A DNA stretch of 7,100 bases from CALACW01 sp963627915 (lineage in GTDB: Bacteria; Bacillota; Clostridia; Oscillospirales; Acutalibacteraceae), in the NCBI GenBank assembly GCA_963627915.1, contig CAVGCY010000008.1, positions 1-7,100 of the forward strand, given 5' to 3'. The first letter of the stretch is position 1. The number at the start of each line of letters is the position of its first letter. The notes beneath the pieces are model-generated. The model saw only the letters and a program-made list of their open reading frames with translations, was not told where the DNA came from and searched no databases. The translations under genes were made by a program, and so were the position numbers. This document shows, piece by piece, positions 1 through 5,494 of this stretch.

Positions 1-2375
1 GAAAAAGTCAGAGCCGATGTAAACGACTTAGATTCCGTTCTGTCAAACCAGTCCTTTGTTACCGTGTTGATATAATCAAGCTGTGCGGTAACGCGCTCGT
101 CGTCCTTTTCAGTCGCAAAGGTATCGTTAAACGAAACGCTCGACGTTGTTTTGCCTGTCGTCTGATTTGTATTGCTGTCATACTCGTAAACAATCGTTTT
201 ACCGTAAACCGTCTGATTTTGACTGCCGTCATTATTTGAAGAAATTGAATATATTAAATCATTTGTATTAATATCCTTTATTTCAGTTCCGGTTTCGTCA
301 TATGTGGTTACAAATCCCGAATTTCTGTCAATGCATGACGTAAGCGTTCCGCTTTCTGAATATGTATACTCGTACTCCAGCGTTTCTCCGCCGTCAAACG
401 ATACTCCCCTGATACTGCCGTCATTGTTATACGTATACGTTACGGACTGTCCGTTTGCGTATGAAACCGATGTTAACCGGCTGTTTTCATCATACGTATT
501 CGTGACTATCTCGGTTTCGTTTATCTTTATGCTCGTTCTGTTGCCCCACTCGTCATAAGTAAAGTTATACGAAAATCCGTTATGGGTTATCGAAACGATT
601 CTGTCGTTTTCATACGTGTACGCATTCGCCATTTCCGTGCCGTTCGACAGTCCGCCGACCTGCTGAACAAAACGCGTCAGATTACCTACGGAATCGTACT
701 CCATGTCGACAACGGTTTCACCGCCAGAAATGCGGTCAAGAAATCCCGTTTCGTTATCGTATACATAATATACGGTATTTCCGGCTTCGTCCGTAGATGA
801 AGCGATATGATTGCCGTCGGGAGTATACGTATTCGATGAAGTCATCGTCTTAACGCCGTCAAAACGGCTGTTTGAAAGTATGTTGCCAAATTCGTCCTCG
901 GTTGATATCTCTCTGCGCTTACACTGTATACACGTACAGCTTTCCTCGTCCTCGCATGCGCACTCGCAGAATATCTGCATGCAGTCTTCGCACGGACAGA
1001 CGGAGAAAAATATTGACTCCTCCTCGCGTGTAACATCCTCATCCGCAGTTGTTTCAGGCTCTGAAACAGATTCCGAAACAGGCTCTGAAACAAGTTCCGA
1101 AACAGGCTCCGTTATCTCCTCGCAGGTTGATAATTCGGTTTCGGCATTTTCTGCGCCGTAAATATAATTGCCGTCATTATCTCTAATATATACTATATTT
1201 CCAAGCAAGTCAAAGCATTTTGTAATAATATTTCCGCTGTTGTCCGTAAACGTTCTGTTATTTCCCGAAGAAACGACAGTGAAGTAATTTCCCTCGATAT
1301 ATTCTCCGTCCTCGCCGAGAGCATACTCGCCTACGCGCGAAACTCGGTCGTTTGTATATTCAAGCTCTATTTTATACGAATCGATATTGACCGCGCCGGT
1401 AAGCAGTCCGGCAGAATTATATGTATAAAATACCGAATTGCCGTCGGGGAAAGTCACGGATGACAGACAGCCGTCCGTATATCCTAAACTTGCCTCAAGC
1501 GGCGCGGCGTTTTCTCCCGAACCGGCGATTATTGCCTCGCCGTCGGATGAATAGCATTTAACTTTAGTAAGCAGTGAATCCGTGTAGATAAAACGGTACT
1601 CGTTGCCTACGCCGTCTGTGATTTTTGAAATTTTTTCATAATCCGCACCCGAAGGGTCGGTATATTCGATATATATGCACGGCGGCATATAGTCCTCGAT
1701 TTCGTCATTCTCTATAGGGTACGGCGGTATAAACGCAATCATTCTGCCCAAGCGGTCAAACGCATAGCCCGAATTTTGAGTTTCATTAAAAAGAACGTAA
1801 CCGATAGAAACGCCGTTTATCGAAAAATCGTTATCGGTATCTTCGTATGACGTATAATCTCCGATTTGCCAGCCGGAATACGAATCGCTGACCGAGCTGT
1901 ACATAATACTGCCGTCCTCGTTTGCGCTGTCCTCTTTAAACATTATTATGCTGTCGCCGGGAGATAAAAACGCAAGACGTTCCGCGCCGTTTACCGTCGT
2001 TTCTTTGATGAATGCGCTGTACGAGGTAAGAACTTTCGCGCCGTATGAATCCGCATTATATGAAAAACTCGATGAAAGATAATCGTACGCTTTTGAATTG
2101 TAACGCATGGAAAGCGAAACGGGAGCTAAATTTCCGTCGATTGAAAGAAGCCCGAACTCGGCGGACGGCTTTAGTGTAAAGTCGTTCACCTTAACAGTGC
2201 CGGCTCTGCCTGCGGTAACGCTGTGATAACCGTAAACTAAATTGACTTCCTCGCCGGCTGTACTCGTCACGGTATCGGCAGTATCCGCAGCCGCGGCGTA
2301 AATTCCGGGGCTTATCACATTCATAACCGTAAGCGTGCAAAGAAGTACTGCGATTGTTTTAAATAACTTTTTCAT
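1..2375 (-). CDS. Secreted YD-repeat (RHS-type) protein, N-terminal 791 codons, runs off left edge
   Basis: The minus-strand frame is open from an ATG at 2375 to the window edge with no stop. Residues 1-28 form a Sec signal peptide: KK near the N-terminus, a hydrophobic core, and a probable cut in the AAAA stretch around residues 27-30. Residues 30-410 are beta-rich with scattered YD-like motifs (e.g. AFDRLGRMIAF, TDGVGNEYRFIYT). Residues 418-457 are an acidic linker built on SEPVSE repeats. Residues 460-485 hold nine cysteines. From 539 onward YD repeats recur about every 20 residues, with Tyr at 539, 560, 588, 607, 628, 649, 672 and 692 (e.g. YDEWGNRTSI, YDENSRLTSV). In RHS/WapA-type proteins such repeats build a hollow beta shell that can enclose a C-terminal toxin; that end is outside the window, so a toxin role is inference only. 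A start at 2375 fits the signal peptide and an AAAGGA element at 2388-2393, spaced 12 bases, which is slightly long. No partner gene is visible. Confidence 0.88.
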   Translation of the reverse strand, partial: MKKLFKTIAVLLCTLTVMNVISPGIYAAAADTADTVTSTAGEEVNLVYGYHSVTAGRAGTVKVNDFTLKPSAEFGLLSIDGNLAPVSLSMRYNSKAYDYLSSSFSYNADSYGAKVLTSYSAFIKETTVNGAERLAFLSPGDSIIMFKEDSANEDGSIMYSSVSDSYSGWQIGDYTSYEDTDNDFSINGVSIGYVLFNETQNSGYAFDRLGRMIAFIPPYPIENDEIEDYMPPCIYIEYTDPSGADYEKISKITDGVGNEYRFIYTDSLLTKVKCYSSDGEAIIAGSGENAAPLEASLGYTDGCLSSVTFPDGNSVFYTYNSAGLLTGAVNIDSYKIELEYTNDRVSRVGEYALGEDGEYIEGNYFTVVSSGNNRTFTDNSGNIITKCFDLLGNIVYIRDNDGNYIYGAENAETELSTCEEITEPVSELVSEPVSESVSEPETTADEDVTREEESIFFSVCPCEDCMQIFCECACEDEESCTCIQCKRREISTEDEFGNILSNSRFDGVKTMTSSNTYTPDGNHIASSTDEAGNTVYYVYDNETGFLDRISGGETVVDMEYDSVGNLTRFVQQVGGLSNGTEMANAYTYENDRIVSITHNGFSYNFTYDEWGNRTSIKINETEIVTNTYDENSRLTSVSYANGQSVTYTYNNDGSIRGVSFDGGETLEYEYTYSESGTLTSCIDRNSGFVTTYDETGTEIKDINTNDLIYSISSNNDGSQNQTVYGKTIVYEYDSNTNQTTGKTTSSVSFNDTFATEKDDERVTAQLDYINTVTKDWFDRTESKSFTSALTF
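915..998 (-). other. Cysteine cluster (9 Cys in 26 residues) inside the YD-repeat protein
   Basis: Codons 460-485 of the RHS-type gene encode Cys at 460, 462, 465, 470, 472, 474, 480, 482 and 485. The spacing is CxCxxC, CxCxC, CxCxxC, with Asp/Glu between. Another Cys lies at 418 before the acidic linker. The arrangement is nearly symmetric and resembles a metal-binding or disulfide knot segment. I do not recognise a named domain. Confidence 0.75.
1057..1110. repeat. 24-bp tandem repeat coding SEPVSE units
   Basis: On the plus strand a 24-base unit starting GGCTCTGAAACA occurs at 1057-1080 and 1081-1104, differing at only two adjacent bases, and a third copy begins at 1105. On the coding (minus) strand it gives an eight-residue unit of Ser-Glu-Pro-Val-Ser-Glu plus two residues. 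This is an acidic, probably extended linker just before the cysteine cluster. Near-identical units suggest recent slippage. Confidence 0.8.
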
Positions 2376-2387
2376 TGATTTTTTTAA

Positions 2388-2393
2388 TCCTTT
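2388..2393 (-). promoter_or_regulatory. Ribosome binding site of the RHS-type gene
   Basis: The minus-strand sequence AAAGGA lies 12 bases before the ATG at 2375. It is the only Shine-Dalgarno-like element close to a start followed by a signal peptide, and it supports that start. The spacing is a little longer than usual. Confidence 0.5.
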
Positions 2394-2452
2394 CTCAGTT
2401 TTTTTGTGTATTGCCGGGATTTTGCCAAAATTAAATGATGCTGATTTATCAC

Positions 2453-2579
2453 GTCCCCTCTAAAAAGAAGGTCTGCGGGAATCTATTTAATTTTTTTTAT
2501 TTAATTGTTTTTTTGCCCCGCCGCGGGGCGGATGATTCCCGCAAACCATAAGAGGACTGCGCGTCAGAAAAGCCCTCTC
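2453..2579 (-). promoter_or_regulatory. Structured leader upstream of the RHS-type gene (candidate attenuator)
   Basis: Read on the minus strand, GGTTTGCGGGAATC (2547-2534) pairs with GATTCCCGCAGACC (2483-2470), 14 bp with one G-U. Its loop contains a second hairpin, GCCCCG/CGGGGC (2529-2524 with 2520-2515). The long stem is followed by TTCTTTTT (2469-2462), as in an intrinsic terminator. Outside it, CCTCT (2555-2551) can pair either with upstream GAGAGG (2579-2574) or with downstream AGAGG (2461-2457), so two exclusive folds are possible. The element sits about 80-200 bases before the start codon. I do not recognise a known riboswitch core. Regulation by attenuation is inference; the pairing is seen directly. 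Confidence 0.5.
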
Positions 2580-2640
2580 ATATATATAGTCGGGAAAAAA
2601 ATAATTTCTTACGGAAAAAAATCTATTGTTTACAAAAAAT

Positions 2641-2712
2641 TCATATTTGTTTACCGGAATATAATTTTATAACCATTTTTTCTACCAATACTGCAATATC
2701 TTCTTTTTTCAT
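2641..2712 (-). other. Short 23-codon reading frame, unrecognised
   Basis: A minus-strand ATG at 2712 opens a frame starting MKKEDIAVLVEKMV and ending SGKQI before TGA at 2641-2643. The peptide looks like an amphipathic, helix-forming N-terminus rather than random sequence. The upstream AAATTAAAGAA is only a weak ribosome binding site. It could be a small protein, the truncated start of a lost gene, or chance. I do not recognise it. Confidence 0.25.
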
Positions 2713-2842
2713 TTCTTTAATTTATAATTCAAAACGCCTCAGAAAAAATCAATATAGATAATCGTTTCCGGTTTCTTTTCGTAGGCTCACCGGCTTTGTT
2801 ACTCCGCTTCTTCCCCATTGGCATCACCGCTTCCGGCTTGTT

Positions 2843-2886
2843 GTTAACTGCACTTGGCAGTAACTACCCGTAACGGGACTTTTTTC
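2843..2886 (+). terminator. Tandem hairpins ending in a T-run
   Basis: On the plus strand GTTAACTGC (2843-2851) pairs with GCAGTAAC (2857-2864), eight pairs with one bulged A. It is followed at once by CCCG/CGGG (2867-2870 with 2874-2877), then ACTTTTTTC. The last hairpin is short, but with its T-run it looks like an intrinsic terminator. No plus-strand gene precedes it, so it may end a small RNA or a read-through transcript. Confidence 0.4.
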
Positions 2887-2937
2887 ATATTAAAATTATG
2901 ACATGTCCGACATACAAATAAAAAAGCCATTTCAGAA

Positions 2938-3033
2938 TCACTTCCAAGACAACGCTTTTCTGTTATGGATCGCAGCGAATACTTCACGGCGAAATCGACG
3001 TTGAAGAAGCATTGTATTATACTTATTCTTCAT
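2938..3033 (-). other. Short 31-codon reading frame, possible eroded gene end
   Basis: A minus-strand frame from ATG 3033 to TGA 2938-2940 gives a basic peptide (MKNKYNTML at its start, HNRKALSWK at its end). The same frame is open further upstream to a TGA near 3153, running through the 3059-3101 palindrome. There is no good ribosome binding site and I recognise no family. It may be the C-terminal remnant of a lost gene or chance; the plus strand is also open across much of this interval. Confidence 0.2.
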
Positions 3034-3058
3034 CTCAACATAAACAGTATGAACATTT

Positions 3059-3101
3059 CCCGCGTCGGGAATGCGGATACCGCCTGCATTCCGCACGCGG
3101 G
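3059..3101. repeat. 43-base imperfect palindrome
   Basis: CCCGCGT (3059-3065) pairs with ACGCGGG (3095-3101). After two mismatched positions GGAATGC (3068-3074) pairs with GCATTCC (3086-3092), giving 14 pairs around an 11-base loop. It is G/C-rich inside A/T-rich DNA and has no T-run on either side, so it is not a typical terminator. It could be a protein-binding site or a structured RNA element. Confidence 0.6.
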
Positions 3102-3321
3102 AACACGACAATTCTTTATATATTGAAAATTCCGCTGATGAAGGTAACCGATATCATTATTATATGGTTTATCTCTTTGTCTGAAAATCTTATTACTGAT
3201 AAACTTATCCCAAGTTGACCTATAGACAGTCTTGTCAAAAAATCAAATTTACAGGATCTGCAATATTTTTGTTAAACCTTATTAAATCGAAGGATTCAAG
3301 CTTTTCATGAATAGCAAAAGA

Positions 3322-3371
3322 GAGCCGAACTCCATTAGCCCAAAACGCACCGGCTCACGCCTCCGGGCTAA
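3322..3371. repeat. Two interleaved inverted repeats (pseudoknot-capable element)
   Basis: On the plus strand the order is GAGCCG (3322-3327), TTAGCCC (3335-3341), CGGCTC (3351-3356), GGGCTAA (3365-3371). The first pairs with the third and the second with the fourth. The two stems of 6 and 7 bp therefore interlock, as in an H-type pseudoknot, with connecting loops of 7, 9 and 8 bases. The same geometry holds on the minus strand, so the transcribed strand cannot be told from this alone. Confidence 0.45.
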
Positions 3372-3511
3372 ACAAGCTCGAAAATTTTCTTTTCTCACAA
3401 AGAAAATGACAAAATAAGTCAAAATTAAAACAACACAATCTATACCGGTTTCAGAACTGTACATTGTCATAAAAAGTTTATAAAAATTGCAAACATCCAC
3501 ATCCTTTGATG

Positions 3512-3540
3512 TTGACTTTTTTGTCAATGAGCGGTACAAT
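3512..3540 (+). promoter_or_regulatory. tetR-family promoter with palindromic operator over the -35 box
   Basis: A -35 box TTGACT (3512-3517) and a -10 box TACAAT (3535-3540) are separated by exactly 17 bases. TTGAC (3512-3516) and GTCAA (3522-3526) form an inverted repeat around six T residues, overlapping the -35 box. A second pair, GTACA (3534-3538) and TGTAC (3552-3556), flanks the likely transcription start, and GTACAAT is directly repeated at 3534 and 3553. Self-repression by the encoded regulator is a natural inference. Confidence 0.75.
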
Positions 3541-3563
3541 AATTATACTCGTGTACAATTTTC

Positions 3564-3569
3564 GGAGGA
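3564..3569 (+). promoter_or_regulatory. Ribosome binding site of the TetR-family gene
   Basis: GGAGGA ends six bases before the ATG at 3576. It is a strong match and fixes that start. Confidence 0.85.
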
Positions 3570-3575
3570 ATCATA

Positions 3576-4142
3576 ATGGATCAGAAAAAAGAGGACAGAC
3601 GCATCCAATACACAAAACGCATGCTCCAGGACGCGGTGTTCGATCTTCTCAAGGAAAAAAGCGTAAACGAAATCTCCGTCACGGAGCTTTGCTCAAAGGC
3701 AAACATAAACAGAGGTTCATTCTATAAATATTATACAAATATCTACGACCTTTTGTTTCAAATCAAAAATAAATTCCTGACCTCGGCAAGAGAGACGGTT
3801 GACGAGATTTTCGCAACGCAAGACACGTATGAAATGTTTGTAAAGCTTCTTGTCATTATATCAAATAACAGAGAAATCTTTTCCATGATAATAAATTCGA
3901 GCCACAGCAGCGACATAATAAACGAGGTCGCGGGGCCTGCTTATGTCATGAGCGTTCAGACATGGCTTACGACTCAGAGCGGTATTTCCGAGGAAAAGTT
4001 TATGTACATATTTAATTTTCTCGTAGGCGGCGCAGTTTTCACCATAGGAAAATGGCTTGGCAACGAATGCAAGGAAGATATCCCGTCGGTGGCAAAATAT
4101 CTTGCGGAATGTACCGACAACGTTTTGGGTATCGGCAAATAA
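3576..4142 (+). CDS. TetR/AcrR-family transcriptional regulator
   Basis: The 188-residue protein has the usual TetR-family length. Residues 10-60 form the DNA-binding domain: a first helix with TKRMLQDAVFDLL, then a helix-turn-helix at about 33-53 with ISVTELCSKANINRGSFYKYY, the most diagnostic stretch. Residues 61-188 are a variable, mostly helical ligand or dimer domain with a hydrophobic segment at 143-158 (MYIFNFLVGGAVF). The C-terminal region resembles the group with a TetR_C_8-type domain (DhaS-like), but this is a family impression. The start follows from GGAGGA at 3564-3569 and a promoter at 3512-3540. The gene is alone in its unit and converges on serA, with a shared terminator starting 16 bases after the stop. 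Palindromes over the promoter suggest autorepression. The ligand and other targets cannot be told from the sequence, and no efflux pump or enzyme gene stands beside it on this strand. Confidence 0.92.
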   Translation: MDQKKEDRRIQYTKRMLQDAVFDLLKEKSVNEISVTELCSKANINRGSFYKYYTNIYDLLFQIKNKFLTSARETVDEIFATQDTYEMFVKLLVIISNNREIFSMIINSSHSSDIINEVAGPAYVMSVQTWLTTQSGISEEKFMYIFNFLVGGAVFTIGKWLGNECKEDIPSVAKYLAECTDNVLGIGK

Positions 4143-4157
4143 AAACAAAAGCAAAAA

Positions 4158-4193
4158 AACAACTGCGAAGTTTTTTATGGCTTCGCAGTTGTT
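4158..4193. terminator. Shared bidirectional terminator between tetR-family gene and serA
   Basis: AACAACTGCGAAG (4158-4170) and CTTCGCAGTTGTT (4181-4193) form a perfect 13-bp stem with a 10-base loop. On the minus strand the stem runs into a long T-rich tract (complement of 4141-4157), a very good intrinsic terminator for serC-serA. On the plus strand it is followed by CTGTTAT and probably also stops tetR, which ends 16 bases earlier. Confidence 0.88.
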
Positions 4194-4210
4194 CTGTTAT
4201 GTAGTTATGG

Positions 4211-4227
4211 CGCATTGTTCCAATGCG
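4211..4227. repeat. Small hairpin in the serA 3' region
   Basis: CGCATTG (4211-4217) pairs perfectly with CAATGCG (4221-4227) around TTC. A second stem, AAACACAA (4248-4255) with TTGTGTTT (4273-4280), lies between it and the serA stop. On the serA transcript these would be 3' untranslated hairpins before the main terminator; neither has a proper T-run. Confidence 0.5.
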
Positions 4228-4306
4228 GTATGATTCAATATTCTCCAAAACACAACAAATCTCCAACTTGAATTGTGTTTCATGAGGTTATTCTTATAAT
4301 AATTAA

Positions 4307-5470
4307 TTAAAGCACCCTGACTCTTATAACCCCGGGAACGGATTTAAGAGCGTCAACAACGTCGGAAGCTTCGGCAACGGAATCGGTATCGATTATTACA
4401 TATCCGGTATTTTTTCTTATCGATACGGACGAATCTGTTCTGTCAACGCCTCTTGAGTCAAGACATTCAAATATCTTTGCGCTTATGTCGGAGTCGGTAA
4501 TAACCGTTATACGGCTCTTTGATTGAACTCTGTCTTTCGATACGCACGGAAGATTAACGGAGTTTATAACATTTCCGTTTTCAATATATTCCGCAGTCTG
4601 CTCAACAGCCATAACCGCGCAGTTCTCCTCGGATTCGGGAGTGGACGCACCAAGATGAGGAAGCGCGATAACACCGTCCGTACAAAGCTGATCGTCAGTC
4701 GGAAAATCCGTAGCATACGCCGAGCATTTTCCGCTTTCAAGAGCAGAAATAATATCGAGATTGTTTACAAGCTCCCCTCTTGCAAAATTAAGGATTCTGA
4801 CCGAGTCCTTGCACATTTCAAGAGTTTCGGAGCAAATCGTATTCCTCGTGGAATCGTTAAGAGGAGCATGAAGCGTTATATAGTCGCTCTCCTCAAAAAC
4901 ACGGTCGATTACCGAAGTTACCTTAATCGTTTTATCAAGCGTTGAAGCGGCCTTATCCGACAGAAACGGGTCATAACCTATAACGTCCATGCCGAGAGCC
5001 TTCGCTCCGTTTGCAACAAGAACGCCTATTGCGCCAAGTCCGATAACGCCGAGAGTTTTTCCCTTAATTTCGGGTCCTGCGAAATTCGACTTGCCTTTTT
5101 CGATTTTTTTTGAAACCTCATCGCCGCTTCCTTTGAGCGTTTCACACCATTTTGCGCCGGCAGTTATCTTACGCGACGTAAGAAAAAGCGCACAGAGAAC
5201 GAGCTCCTTAACGGCGTTGGCATTTGCTCCGGGCGTATTAAATACGCATATTCCGTTTTCCGTACATTTATCAACGGGAATGTTGTTATATCCTGCGCCG
5301 GCTCTCGCTATAGAAAGAACGCTTGACGAAATTTCCGTATCGTGCATCGAAGCGGAACGGACTATCACCGCATCGGGCGCGGTGCAGCTGTCAGAGCATG
5401 TATATTTTTCCTTGTCAAATCTGCCAAGCCCTGCGGCAGATATTTTATTAAGAGTTAAAATGTTATACAT
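4307..5470 (-). CDS. serA: D-3-phosphoglycerate dehydrogenase, short ACT-domain type
   Basis: Cytosolic enzyme oxidising 3-phosphoglycerate to 3-phosphohydroxypyruvate with NAD, the first step of serine synthesis. With ATG at 5470 it has 387 residues, near the length of short PGDHs with one ACT domain. The substrate domain is at about 1-95 and 275-310. The NAD-binding domain has GLGAIG at 144-149 and Asp167 in GYDPF, the residue expected for NAD preference. Arg231 (FARGE) and His272 (LPHLGAST) are the expected catalytic residues. The position of the usual catalytic Glu is Asp259 or Asp260 (DFPTDD). Residues 320-387 resemble an ACT domain, which could mediate serine feedback. A TTG at 5476 could add two residues, but AGAGG at 5481-5485 lies 10 bases from the ATG and only 4 from the TTG, so the ATG is preferred. 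The gene follows serC by 24 bases and is probably cotranscribed. Other 2-hydroxyacid dehydrogenases are possible, but the serC neighbour settles the role. Confidence 0.93.
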   Translation of the reverse strand: MYNILTLNKISAAGLGRFDKEKYTCSDSCTAPDAVIVRSASMHDTEISSSVLSIARAGAGYNNIPVDKCTENGICVFNTPGANANAVKELVLCALFLTSRKITAGAKWCETLKGSGDEVSKKIEKGKSNFAGPEIKGKTLGVIGLGAIGVLVANGAKALGMDVIGYDPFLSDKAASTLDKTIKVTSVIDRVFEESDYITLHAPLNDSTRNTICSETLEMCKDSVRILNFARGELVNNLDIISALESGKCSAYATDFPTDDQLCTDGVIALPHLGASTPESEENCAVMAVEQTAEYIENGNVINSVNLPCVSKDRVQSKSRITVITDSDISAKIFECLDSRGVDRTDSSVSIRKNTGYVIIDTDSVAEASDVVDALKSVPGVIRVRVL

Positions 5471-5494
5471 ATACAATCAACCTCTCACTGAGTT

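Larger units (their letters stand above)
2376..3511. other. 1.1-kb stretch without a confident gene
   Basis: Between the RHS-type start and the tetR promoter I find no reading frame with a convincing ribosome binding site and a recognisable product. The stretch holds the RHS-type leader hairpins (2453-2579), a 23-codon minus-strand frame (2641-2712), a tandem hairpin with a T-run on the plus strand (2843-2886), a 31-codon minus-strand frame (2938-3033), an imperfect palindrome (3059-3101), a possible pseudoknot (3322-3371) and a small hairpin (3385-3406). The G/C-rich blocks around 2760-2880, 3059-3101 and 3322-3371 stand out against very A/T-rich surroundings. They could be small RNAs or decayed gene remnants. 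Confidence 0.6.

Noticed and set aside
304..800. Two plus-strand open frames of 84 and 72 codons
   Set aside because: Antisense to the YD repeats, which are clearly coding on the minus strand.
811..1161. Plus-strand frame with Ser/Glu/Thr repeats
   Set aside because: It is the antisense of the SEPVSE linker and cysteine cluster of the RHS-type gene; the repeat is explained by the minus-strand coding sequence.
2453..2579. Known riboswitch (c-di-GMP, TPP, glycine, T-box) in the RHS-type leader
   Set aside because: The conserved cores of these classes are not visible; only generic nested stems are seen.
3012..3218. 68-codon plus-strand frame starting with TTG
   Set aside because: No ribosome binding site, runs through the 3059-3101 palindrome, and the product resembles nothing I know.
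2376..3511. CRISPR array or complete insertion sequence
   Set aside because: No regularly spaced direct repeats, no terminal inverted repeats with target duplication, and no transposase frame.
3282..3539. 85-codon minus-strand frame
   Set aside because: It crosses the possible pseudoknot and the tetR promoter and lacks a ribosome binding site.
3861..4266. Three minus-strand frames opposite the TetR-family gene
   Set aside because: Shadows of the regulator or of the terminator region; none has a start signal.
4523..4945. 140-codon plus-strand open frame
   Set aside because: Antisense shadow of serA; the very basic product is typical of reverse-frame reading of acidic coding sequence.
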